The translations under genes and the position numbers were made by a program. The notes beneath the pieces are model-generated. The model was not told the origin of the DNA. It did no database searches and saw only the letters and a program-made list of their open reading frames with translations. Source: Hybos culiciformis (taxonomy: Eukaryota; Arthropoda; Insecta; Diptera; Hybotidae). From it: a stretch of 64,000 nucleotides of DNA. Location of the stretch: the NCBI GenBank assembly GCA_964007475.1, contig OZ023273.1, positions 131,062,732 through 131,126,731 of the forward strand, written 5' to 3'. Positions 34,501 to 46,600 of the stretch are shown here, piece after piece (the first letter of the stretch is position 1; each line of letters starts with the position of its first letter).

Positions 34501-37500
34501 AAATTGGATAAGTGAAATTCAGTGTGTTCAAATGAATAGTTATAATTTCATAGTTTGCTCGAATTCTTGTTTTTATTTCGATATATACATTTTTAAACAT
34601 AAATATTACTATGTTTGCATAAAAATGAAATATGAATTGTAAAGAAATCTATGTGTAGGTATTTATGTTTATAATGGCAGCTCGAGATGAATTATTATGA
34701 AAAAAATAAAAATAAAAATAAAAATTGAAAAGAAGGCTTGTTTGTCAGCTGACTTTTTCATTTTTAAAGGCAAACAGAAATAATTTATAATTTTTGTTTA
34801 AAAATTTCTTGTTAATTTATTATTATTATTATTTTTTTCAATTTCAAAAGAACAAAATAAGGATATTCAGCTTTGATTTGAGTAATAAAATTCATTCTGA
34901 CATGTTGATATTTCCCATTAGACTACATTTATATTTTGAAATTGGTTTTGTATTAAAGCTTTACATAAATCATATTTTATTGTCATTGTGAGAGAAAAAC
35001 GGAATAATAATTATAGATAGTATAGAAGAATTATTATTTTTATTTATACATTTTTGAGCAATATTTGGTACAGACTTTAATTATCACTTTCATTAAATTT
35101 AATACAGTATAAAAGTTTTCGAGAGTAAACTGTAAACAGTAAGTAAACCCGAACTAATTTTCGCCATACCTGCATATTATCTCTGTATCTTTTAATTTTT
35201 ATGTGGTTCTCGTGTTTTAAACTTCTCTTCATGTATAATAAAAAAAAAACATCTTCTCATAAGATTAAATAGTAATGAAGAAAAGAATTTGCAATGGAAA
35301 TTTCAGAAATCTATATTTTTCAAGGACCTTTTTTAATTTTGTTTATTCAAAATATTAACCTAAAGACTGGACTGAACAAAGCCTATAGGTATAGAAGCTA
35401 TCTTTTTTAATTAAAATAATCCAAACTATGAAATAAAAGTGGTAAGTAATGATGTATGTATTATTGTATATATATCATTTATTTTTAATCATAACGTACC
35501 AAAAAAAAAACGTACTTTTATTGGAGCAAATTGATTGTGTGAGTTCATTTACGAGCCATCTATATATAAATAACGTAAATAATTTTACAGTGTACTAAGA
35601 AACTTTGTAAGGTACTTTTATAACTAATAAATTTCAATAACAATTTGAAACAACATCTGTGTTTCAATTCAGAAAACTTTAGTAGTTCATTTTCTTATTA
35701 ATTATTAATTATATGGTATTGAATGTAGTTTACTTGCATTCGAGATAAAATTATATTTTTTTAAAATAAATCAATATATATGTACATCTACATTGACTTT
35801 AAAATTCAAGAAAATTCTGTAACTAAATTATTCATTTTAACTTCATCAATTTCATAAATATGAAAAATATATTTTAAAACATATATTAAGCTAAGATTAC
35901 ACTGTATGAACAAACGTACAAACATTTGTGACAAAAAATTTGGAAAAATTTGTTTATAAACTGTTTTGTGCACAAACTTGTTTGTTTAGACAGAGTATTA
36001 AACTGTTTGTGTAATTGCATAAATTTTTGTTGGTGTCCATGCTTACCAAACTCGTTATGAACAAATTTGTGCTTAAGTTAGTTGTACATTGATTACAAAA
36101 ATGTTTATTTGTACATCAAATTCAGTTTGTGTCATTTCAATTTTTAAAATAAAAATATTCAACAGTAGGTACAAACTTCATAAATGTATGGAATCCATTA
36201 AAAGTTTTTTGTGCCGTTTTTACCCAAATATTTGGGCTCTGCAATATATTAGCTTTACTTAAAAATACTTAAATGTGCTGCGGAAATATATAATGCGGTC
36301 AAGAATTAAAACGGCACAGATCTACATTATAAACAAAATACCTATGTAAAGTTTAATATTCCTATTTTGGTTTGGTTTATTACATAACCTAGTATGTCTG
36401 TTTAAAAATTAGATCTTTGCAAAAAAATTATTATTTGTCATAAATGTGAAAATCTAAAAATTTTATTTGTTGTTATGCACAACATATCTAAATTCTTGAT
36501 GTTTTCTTGAAATTTTTTTTTGAGAAAATCTCATCTATTTGTATTAACTTGTGTAGAAAGTTAAATTATAAATGCCTCAACAAACCTTACTATAGTTTAT
36601 TGTCTTAGTTAATAACAGTATCATGTGTGCATATTATATTAAATGCAGAAATTTAAGATAAAATCATAATTTTGTTGGGATAAAGAGCCAATGAAGAAAA
36701 AAAAAATATATATATAATGTTTACTTTAAAAAAAATGGTTCAATCATATTTTACTATATATAAAAAATACAATGTACATGTTTGTTACATTAGTTACATG
36801 TTTATAAGACATTATTTATATTTTTTTACAACTAAAAATACTTACATATACAATATATAAAATGGATTGATATTATAACAACAGATAAAAAATATATCAT
36901 TTTCAGCATAGAAATAACTAAATTGCAAAAAAATGGGTTTAGTACATAATCCTCAAAAAAAAAAAAACATATATATGCGCGCGCGAGGAACCTGGTACTT
37001 CTGAAACTTCTTTGGCCATTGTAAATTTAGTGTGAAAATTAATTTTTTTTAAATTTCTGAAACATTTGAAAAAACGTTTTGAAATAAAACAATATATAAA
37101 ACGCAATGTCAAAATTATTTTAGTTGTGTCAATCAATATAAGCATCTTCGCTTTGTTGTATTTACAGGATTTTCTAACTTATGATTTTTTCACATTTGGG
37201 ATCGTCATACATTTTTAAAGTTTGCCTATTTGGTATTTTGTGATTTTCGAACTTTCGGTTTTTTGGTTTTTTTATTGGGACTTCGTAGTGATCCCAAAAA
37301 TATATATATTTGTACAATTCTTTATAATATTATATTAACATGTACGTACAGTACATACATACATTTATTTGTAATGTATTATATGTGTAATGTAATGTAC
37401 ATACAACATAATGTACGTGTAAAAATGAGAATGTTGTGAGTGATGAAAAAGTTGGCTAAATAAGACAGAAAAAATTTTATTTAAAAAAAAAAGTATAATG

Positions 37501-39384
37501 AATGTTGATAAATAAATTTTAATAAAACATTATGTCGACAATAAGATAAATTTGAATAAGAGATAGATGTATATATATATATGAAAAATTATGATTATTT
37601 TATCATATTTGACACATTTCAGATTTTTAATTACTGCACAAATGATCTTAATTCTTTTTTATTATTGAAATTTGAAAATTTGGGTTTTTGATTTGAACAC
37701 AATATGTGTAAGTTTCACTTAATTTTGAATTGCAGCTGTTGGGAAACAATCTTTTTTAAAAATTCTCAGTTAATTTTAAGAAATATCACAAAAATGTTTA
37801 CTATCTTGCTTGAAAATGGATTTGTTTACAATTTGTTCAGAACATGATGAAAGTCTATTTAATTTATTACTTTAACCTGACAGTATGTGGAATATTCTCA
37901 ACATTATGTACACTTTACATAGTACTATTGAATTAACAACTTAAAACCTTTCAAATTATTTATTTTAAAAGTATAAAGAAAAATGGAAAATTATTTTAAG
38001 GCTTTCGTGGTGAAGTGGAATTATTGCCTCTGGTTAACTCTATACTTATATTCAACTCATCCACTTGAACTTACGGTTTTTTTTTGTATCTTTTGTTTTG
38101 ATATTCTTACCAATTTCAATAGGTCTTAATACTTCATTTGGATTAATGTTGTTTTGCTTTTATTTGTCCTAAGTGTCAACTGGAAAATTGGAAAAATAAG
38201 AAAATTAATGAATACATAAGATATAAATTGAATGCATTTGCCTACATTTTTAAAGGATAATATTGTATTATGGTTTTTAGTGTAATTAGTGTAATTATTT
38301 CAAAATATTTGTATACGTTGTACGTTCAAACATATAAATTAGGTTCAGAAAATTTATCGCATAAAACTAAAGAGTTATCCTGGATTTTTGTAAATTATGT
38401 CAAGCGCAACGTTATTTTTTTGATATTTGTACAACTTTTAGCCATATACCTTCATACATTTACTTGCATATATTTTAATTTTATTTTTAATTAAAATTTT
38501 TCTCTTGATATCCTCTACTTTTTTCGCAAACATTTTACACTCGTAAGTCTTCTTATATTAGAGTTTGAATTTGATAAGCAAAAATTAGAAATTCAATTGA
38601 CTTCTACCTAAAAAAATGGTTAACAAAGTTTTAAATGATAAATTTTGTTTATTATTATTCGCTTTAATTTTGGAGTAATGTCCAAAAAAAATTCCCGCGT
38701 AAAATTTTGATTTTGATCTTAAGGCTTGCCGAATTTTCTGTAATTTTTCTTCAGCAAAAAAAAAAAAAAGAAAAAAAAAGATGTTAATAAAATAAATTCT
38801 ATATTTCAGAGCTATGAAGTAAAAAAAAATATTATTTTTCGCCTAAGATCTTTTTTAAAATTAAATTGAAGTGAATTGAGAATTTTCTGCCCTCGCGGCT
38901 TTTTATAACTAAAAAAAAAATTATTAAAATTATATTCATGATTTCGAAATTCATAGATATTGATGTTATACATTTAAATCAATTTACAAGGAAATTTCTT
39001 ATTTAACTACATCAAATATCTTTTTTCTTAATGAATAAGTTATGCCAGATGATACGAAGACCGTGTGTTCCAAAACTAAAAAAAAAAAAAACGCAATAAT
39101 CACAATTTTTTGAAAACTTTACTAAGGAAAAAATTATTTCATTTCTTCAGTTCTTACAAACTTAAAAAGTTTTTGCCTCGATAAAAAAAAAGTAATTAAA
39201 TTATATACTGAATTTGTAGATAAAAAAAGTCTTAAATTAAAATAAAAAAAAATTTAAGTGTTGATATAAAGTTAAATATTAAAAAATAATGGAAATGTAG
39301 TTTTCACGATTTTTGCATTTATACGATCTGCTACATTTTCAGATTCATTATTATATCTGCCCTGAAAAGGTAAACATGTCTATG
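31541..39384. other. AT-rich intergenic DNA, no gene seen
   Basis: About 7.8 kb without a supportable gene. A GC-richer island at 31865-32170 is listed separately. The stretch 35890-36150 has several TTTGT/ACAAA direct and inverted motifs (ACAAACG, TTTGTGCAC, ACAAACTTG) and may be an old MITE. A short inverted pair, TGTGCCGTTTT and AAAACGGCACA, lies near 36209-36320. Confidence 0.5.
31865..32170. repeat. GC-richer island, possible LTR or other repeat relic
   Basis: This stretch is much less AT-rich than its flanks and has no ORF with recognisable domains. It contains a perfect 10-bp stem, CTATAATGAC pairing with GTCATTATAG (32081-32109, 9-nt loop), and, on the minus strand, an AATAAA near one end. 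A solo LTR on the minus strand is one possibility, but no TG...CA ends with matching duplication could be fixed. Confidence 0.3.
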
Positions 39385-39807
39385 CAGCGGTGGCTCAAAA
39401 AAAATTTTTTTTTCCTCGCGCCCTATAGGCAATCTATTTGTGGCGCCATCTCTACCAATGAAAACAGATATGTAAAGAAAATATAAAATAACGTTGCTTC
39501 ATGAAATTGTTCTTAGTAAATTTAGGGTAAAAAAATAGAGTTTAAAAATAATATTAGTACATATAATGATATAATTATTTATTATTAAAAAAGTAAAATG
39601 GTATGTATAATATTTAAAATGATATACATATATTTTTTTAAATTTTTTTTTTCTTATTTGATTGTCCACCTCGTTTTCCTGATTAGAGTTCTTTTAACGT
39701 TGTTATTTTTATCTATGTAAATAATACAATAATCAGAATTCATTTGTTAATAATATATAATGTATATTAGAATACTTAACATACTGTAACTTACATTTTT
39801 ACATAAC

Positions 39808-40047
39808 TCACAACAGTTTAACTTTTCGCGCCTTTTGTTTGGCGAAATCAGCAACGCAATCTTCGACATCAATGTCTAGGGCTATCTCATCTTCAATTGA
39901 TAGTGTTGCCAAGCCTACAAGCCGTTCTTGAGCCATTTTTGAGCGAAGATAAGTTTTAATTAATTTTAGTTTCGAAAAACTTCTTTCACCACTTGCTACA
40001 GTAACAGGTAACGTTACGTTTTTATTTTTTCTCTCGTATTTTGGTGC
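39808..40047 (-). pseudogene. hAT transposase C-terminal (dimerisation) fragment
   Basis: The minus-strand frame reads LPVTVASGERSFSKLKLIKT and YLRSKMAQERLVGLATLSIE, the conserved hAT C-terminal dimerisation region, before a stop at 39810-39808. There is no start codon or catalytic core in the element; the fragment is what remains after internal deletion. The frame is intact over about 75 codons, so the copy is not ancient. Confidence 0.8.
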
Positions 40048-40092
40048 CCTCCACAGTTTAGCGCCCTAGGCGACCGCCTAGGCTGCCTATAT

Positions 40093-40760
40093 CAGGGGTG
40101 TCAAAAACGTCGATCGCGATCTACCGGTCGATCGCGTAATGATTTTAGATCGATCGCCAATATTCATAATTCCGATATTTATTACGTTTCAAATTGCCAA
40201 TTTCAATTTCAAGAATCAAAAAAAATTATCTAATTTTCCAAACATGTTGGCGCAATTAAAAAGTTCTGCTTGTACTAATTATAATGAAAATAAATACATC
40301 AAAGAAATTAAGAACGTTATTGTAGAATTTGGTAAGCGTTTCGAAGATTTTAAAAAAGTTTATAATGTAGTTTTATTTATGAGTTTTCCATTTGATAGCA
40401 ATATTAAAGCAGAAACAATTGCAGAAAACCTTTCAACAATTTTTGATGTGAATAACAGCAATTATTACATTGCAAAATGATATTTATATTAAAACAACAG
40501 TTTCCGAAGATAAATTCTGGAAATATTTAGCATATGGATAAATATCCGAATCTAAAAAAGTGTATTGAAAATTTATGCGCCTGTTTTGGTTCACCATATT
40601 TGTGCGAAAATAATAAAGTCGAAATATCGAACTAATTTAACAGACGAACACTTAGAATTTGGATCCCTTCTCGTCTTAATCCTACTTTTAGAAAAAGTAG
40701 ATCGCAGAGGATTTTTCCTGCGCGAAGTAGATCTTATAGAAAAATCAGTTGACACCCCTG
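40093..40760. mobile_element. Nested hAT element, 668 bp
   Basis: Ends CAGGGGTGTCAA and TTGACACCCCTG are perfect 12-bp inverted repeats, flanked by a perfect 8-bp duplication GCCTATAT (40085-40092 and 40761-40768). The left subterminal region holds GATCGCGATC- and CGGTCGATCGCG-type palindromes. It is inserted inside the hAT at 39385-40784, so it is the younger of the two. Confidence 0.88.
40187..40690 (+). pseudogene. Broken hAT transposase C-terminal region
   Basis: A plus-strand frame has FGKRFEDFKKVYNVVLFMSF and PFD, resembling the RF-DF...F--PF segment of ZBED5/GTF2IRD2-type hAT proteins, and ends at a stop near 40480. Further on, one frame gives KKCIENLCACFGSPYLCE and a shifted frame gives IIKSKYRTNLTDEHLEF, the two halves of the hAT dimerisation motif. 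Stops and at least one frameshift make it non-functional. Confidence 0.7.
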
Positions 40761-40792
40761 GCCTATATGGTAGAGCCACCCCTGTGTCTATG

Positions 40793-43246
40793 TAAAAAAA
40801 CATAGTTTTGAGAAAAATGAGTTTTAAATTTATTATTTTCTTTAAAAACTATGAAAAAAGCTACATATCCTACTCTTCTTTACTCGATTACTCCGTGAAT
40901 TCTACACCGATTTCTAAGTTGATTAGATCAAAATAAAGCAAATTTAAAGCATAATAAAGTAAACCATACAGAGCTAAAACCTACTAAATGCTCATAGACG
41001 CAGTTTTACATTTTCAGGGCAGATATATTATTCATTCTAAAGCTAGTGTTTATTCTTCAGGATCAAACTATATATTTGTATTTTGGAATTAATTTGCATC
41101 CTTATTCGGAAAGTCAATATACAATTGCAATATAAATTTGGGCTTTTCGATAAATCCTTATTTTTTCGTAATGCAAGTTAAAAAAAGAAGGTTTCAGTCA
41201 AAAAGATGTTAAAAAAGGCAAAAAATCATCGTAATCATTAATATCAAATGAATCTTTATAGACTCAATTAATTTCATATTAAAAGTTCATTTCTTTACGG
41301 CTCATTATTTTTAGATCCTTAATTAAAGCTCTTCATTCGAACAAGTGCATAATAATTTTAATAAGGCGAGTAAATATAAATTTTAATTGATTTTTTTTTT
41401 TTTTTTTATTAACTTTAATTATTGACTGAATTGAATGAAAAATATTATATTTAACTTAAATTGAAATTATAAAAAGGACTTTAAAAACTTTAGAGATGTT
41501 ATATAATAATGTTAAAAAGCGTGAAATCGATATTACTAACATATATATATAAAATATAACTTCTATGACTGTATAAATTTAAAAAGAAACTTTTGGAAAA
41601 TATTTTTGTGCAATAAATTTTATAGGAATTCTTATGAATGAAATACAAAAAAAAAAATAAAAATAAAAAAAAAAACATTTCATTGCTTAAAGAAATAACA
41701 GAGAAACTTTTTTTTGTGTTTGGTTTTTTTTTTTTTATATTTTGAAAGAAAATTAAGAACTTTTTATATAAAAATTACCCCTTTTATTTTTTATATAAAT
41801 GAGTTTGCCTTTTTTTTTTTTTTTGGCAATCTAGTTTCAAAATTTTCCAAATAAATGAACTTTTTGTCTGAAATTGGATAATTTAAGTAGATTATTTAAA
41901 AAAAAATAAAATAAAAAAAAAATAAAAGAAGAAAATGAGAATAAAATTGGTTGCTCAATCTCATGGTGTGTTGATTTTTTTTTTTTTTTTAGCCCAATTT
42001 CAAATTATTTGCATAAAATTTAAGGAGTTTTAAAATTATATAATAATATTAATTTAAGGGGACAACTACTTATTTGGAGATCTGAATCTATAATTTTTTT
42101 TTTTTGATATTATGTCAGAATGTGTAGGAAATTAAATTGTGGTTTGCTTTCCTTCTACATCCATATGGGGCACTGGAAATTAGCTTTAATCAATATCAGT
42201 TCAAAACAAATAGTTAACTTTAATTGAGTTTCTTAAATTTATAATTTGATATGAGACAAACATGAGCCCAATGGTGTAGTATTATATGGAAATTCGTTTT
42301 TAGTTTTAACAAGAACTAATGTAACTTAACTACAGAAATTTTGTACGGCAGAAACCAAAACTATACACTATAGTTTTAGCTTAAACTTTATAATTTTATC
42401 CTTGTCTGAATATATATTATTAGTCATATTATGATTATGCCGCAAACACAGCTGACATATTTAAGAGAGATTAATTAAAATTAATAAAATTTGAACTTTT
42501 TAAATTGTCATTGTTATGATCTTTGGGAATAATATTTTAAAATGACTTAATGTGAATATTATATATGTATATGAAATAAATAATAAGTTTTGGATGGAAT
42601 CCAATTATTATTTTTTTTTTTAACATTATTATTATTATAATTATGTTCAATTTATCATTTTTTTAGAGCATATTTTAATTTATGCAAGCTATATTTATAT
42701 ATAGATACATAATAATTTTTATGTATAATTGAAAAGCAATATTATTAAATTTTATTGCATTTTTTTTTATATAAAAAAATTGTTTTTTTTTTTTTTTTTA
42801 TTATTAAAATTGAAATTTAATTGCCTTTAATTTAAATTTGGGAAATTATTTTTTTTTTTCTCTCTGATATACAGATGGAATTAAAGGTGTGAATATATAA
42901 TTAAATTAAATAAATTCTCGTTATTATGAAGAAGATAAAAGTACATGGTAATTTACAATAAATTAAAAATAATTACCGCATTATACCTATAATAAATTTT
43001 TAATTACAGTCGTTAAGTGTTAATTTTTTTTTTCTCGTAAAATTGCCACTTACGAAATATTTGAAGTTTTTTTTTTTTTTTTTCAAGTTAGTAAAGTACT
43101 ATTATGTTTATGGTATTTTTTTTCTCATTTGGTTTATCGTTTTTTTTTTTCGGAAAATAAGAAAATGTTATTTTTGTTAATTTTTACGTTAAGCTTTCAA
43201 TAGAACATTCTATATTTTTTAAGGAGTTAATTTTTTGGAACTAACT
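40793..43246. other. AT-rich intergenic DNA, no gene seen
   Basis: Dominated by long T and A runs (for example 41389-41406 and 42785-42799); no coding signal. Confidence 0.55.
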
Positions 43247-43249
43247 TAA

Positions 43250-43667
43250 TGCCTTGAGCACAGCTAATACCGCAAAGCAATTTTGATCTACCGTAAAAAC
43301 CGATTTTCTGCGTTATTTCTTATTTATTTTAAATAAAAATTATGAAAAACGAAAGATATTAATTTTATTGATTTTTTGTAAAAAGAATTTCTTAAAATTA
43401 TTTCATAATTAATTAGAAAACTGAATTTATTTTTTTTTTGCTCCAGAAAGAATTGACTACGTCACAAATTAATTTTTTTGTTTCTTTTTCACAGCGTTTC
43501 TTTTGCATCGAAATTTGGTTTTGCTGCGTTTTTTTGTCACAATTATAAAAAAAACAAAAGCAGTTGTTTGCAGTTGATTTTTTTGCTTTCAGGTAAAATT
43601 AGCTGTGAACAGGTTTCCGTAACATTCCTTCAAAAATTGCTTTGCGGCATTAGCTGTGCTCAAGGCA
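43250..43667. mobile_element. PIF/Harbinger-like MITE, 418 bp
   Basis: Terminal inverted repeats of about 37 bp start TGCCTTGAGCACAGCTAATA at 43250 and end TTAGCTGTGCTCAAGGCA at 43667. Both flanks are TAA (43247-43249 and 43668-43670), the TWA-type duplication. A 93-codon ORF that covers most of it (43478-43759) runs past the right end and has no recognisable domain. Confidence 0.78.
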
Positions 43668-43670
43668 TAA

Positions 43671-46600
43671 CTCCTGTAAACTATTTTACGGATCTTACGC
43701 ATGCAATAATGATCAAAAATATATACAAAATGTATAAAATTGTTTCCTTTCTTTTATAGTGCCAAAGTGATTGTATTACCTAGTGAAATGTATTGAATAG
43801 TTAGTGTAACATATTATTTTAAGTAGTTTGTCTTGCAACTTTTAATTATTTTTTTCCTCTGATTAGATACCTACTTTGTATAAATAACATTATAAATGTA
43901 ATTAAATGAATTAAATTTTTTTTGTTACAAATCTTAAACTGCTGTCCAGCTAAATCTCTCATTATTATTAACTTTAAGTTCTCACACATGACTGACTTGT
44001 TATCGAGTTTTTTCTATCCTATTTTAAAATTACTGTCACGTTTTCGATTAATTTTATTTATATATTTTTTTTTTCTACGAAACCTTTTTATAATTTTATT
44101 ATTTTTTGGTGTAAAATCCTTGCATGATTTAGAATTTTATCAATATTCATTTTTTATATACAATATTTTTTTGCTTCTTGCAAATTTATATATCGTTAAG
44201 TTTATTTTATGAATAAATAAATATATTACATTTTGTTATTAAATAAATTTTGTGATTTTCATTGTAAAATAGAATTTAGTACCAATTACCTATAAAATAT
44301 TTTGTTACATTTTTTTACGACCTTTTCATTATTTTCCAATAAAAAAAAAACTTAATGTTCCTTTTTCTTTTTTATATTCTAAATGAAAATTCATATACAT
44401 ACTTAAACATGTAGTTTAGCTTAAATGATTTCTAATTAATGTATGCAGTGTAGATATATATTATAGCTTTATAATAGCTAAGTAAATAAATATATGTATT
44501 CATCGATAAACATTAATAATACAAGTCGATCATGAGCAAACGTTGTTTCGCTTTGGTCGAGTCCTTTATTGAATAAATAAATTTTATCATTTACATTCTT
44601 TTTTCTTTTATAATTTCCGCAATTTTGCTCGGTTTTCGTTGAAAAATTAAATAATTAATTTTTAAGTAATGAGTATTTCAAAAATTTCAAATATGTACTT
44701 ATTATTTTGTAATTTCATATTCACTCACTATAGTTTTTACTTAACAAAATAAATTTAACTGAATATTCTTATAAAAATATATTTAATGTAAAAATTATTT
44801 TCAAAAAATTATTCTAACAAAAATTCATTAATTATACAAAAAAAAAAAAACTTAATAAATATATTTTTATGTTGAATTAAAAATAATTTTATTTATTATA
44901 AATACTAAATATAATTATGTATTCAATTTATTTAATTAAATATAAAACAAAAATTAAAATATAAATAAAATATAACTACTATAGAAATGTTTCCATTGTG
45001 AAAGTTTTATTCAAATTAAAAGGAAAATAAGAAACATAAACATTAACTGTGACAATTTGGGGTAAAAAAGCGGAAACTATTTTGAAATTAAGTCAAAAAG
45101 TTTTGTTTTAAAAAATTTATAAAGTTTAATTTATTTTGAAATACTACTACTATCTATGAAATAAAATAAACATTTTATTTAAAAAAAAAGAAAATAAAAA
45201 GTCTAAAATAACTTCTTTTTTTTTTTTAATATTTTTATATAAAAATAATATATATATATAAATATTTTTATTGGTGCGCATGGTATGGTGTTTAAAATAA
45301 TTAGAAACTTTATCGTTATTTGTATATATTTTTATATTTGTTTTTAATTTTTTTTTTTTTGTATTTCCGATGTCACAAAATATGTATTTTTGTTTATTTT
45401 CTCATTTATATTTTTAATTTGAAGTTTTATACACAAAGTTTATATCATATAATAGTTGTTTTGTTCAAATTTGCGGAGCTATGTGAAGTCCTTAATATTT
45501 ATCAAAGTATTTTGTGATTTTTAGTTTTGTTATACCCACAAAATTTTACCGAATCAAAATTTGTCCATACAATACGTTTGTAAGTTTGTTTTAAATTTAA
45601 ATATCAATTTATTATGAAAAATTTATTATAGTTTCAACTCGTTTAGAATATGCGATAGTATGCTTTTATGGTTCTTCAAAATTTTTCTTCTATTTATGTT
45701 ACTGATAGCTTTAAACATTTATTTTAATGAAGCTTAGAAGATAAAGTTTAAAAAAAATTTCGAAGTAAATTAATCTTTGAAGACCCACCGGAAATAATGA
45801 TCCAAAGTTTGTTTTTCTTAATGTACTAAGACATTTTTATCTTAAAAAGTATTCATAAGAAATTGGTTAAATCCCCATTTTAAGGAATAAGAAACTACAG
45901 TTAATTTAGGTAAATCTAGGAAAAGGTTTAAAAGATGGGCTATGGTATACACCCCACCGGTATGGTATATACCCCACCGGTATTGATTGAGTATTTACCA
46001 AAAACTTAGCGAGTATAGAATTTCTAGTATTTTATACAATATTATATATAAAGCTATTAGAAGACTAAGTCTAGTAAGGGTATAAGTATGATACAGAACA
46101 GCTAACAATTGATTGAAAGTTACAATAAAGAGATTATGGAGATTATATTGAATTATATTTTAATTGCTTGTTTCATTTGAGTATTATCAGCGAAACCCAG
46201 GTTTGTGACGCATATGTCATTACGTAAATGATGTTATTATACATGTTTTTCGAGTTGAATTGGTGATTATTTGCTATATCGTTTAGTTTTTAAAATCTTT
46301 TTTTTTTATTGAAAACATTTTCTTTTTCAACTATGTATTTGCGATAGACTCCTATGTAAATAAATTCTATAAATTACGATGATATTTTGCAATTCTTTTT
46401 ATAAATGGTTTTATTTATCTTTTGAACAGAAAACTTTATTTAATTCCATTGATCTTCCTTTTTTGTGCAGAAATGCGGGATAAATAAATTTACTTATAAA
46501 TTGATTTTCTCCGTATTAGTAAGGATATTTTTGATGTATATTATTTAAATATGTAATTTTGTTATCATGCGAATTAAATTCAAAGTTTGATTTTATGAGA

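Larger units (their letters stand above)
39385..40784. mobile_element. hAT element, disrupted by a nested hAT
   Basis: Ends CAGCGGTGGCTC and GAGCCACCCCTG are inverted repeats with one mismatch, flanked by a perfect 8-bp duplication TGTCTATG (39377-39384 and 40785-40792). The minus strand keeps the transposase C-terminus (39808-40047). A second hAT sits at 40093-40760, close to the right end. Excluding that and its duplicated 8 bp, the element is about 724 bp, so it is a deleted, non-autonomous copy. Confidence 0.85.

Noticed and set aside
35890..36150. MITE with ACAAACG/TTTGT motifs
   Set aside because: No matching second terminus or target duplication was found, so it is mentioned only as a possible relic.
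37998..38065. Possible tRNA-like stretch beginning GCTTTCGTGGTGAAGTGG
   Set aside because: It lacks the T-arm consensus and a pairing acceptor stem.
40565..40795. Separate 76-codon gene
   Set aside because: Its KIIKSKYRTNLTDEHLEF segment is a frameshifted piece of the nested hAT transposase.
43478..43759. 93-codon ORF as a gene
   Set aside because: It lies mostly within a MITE, runs across its right end and has no domain or good start context.
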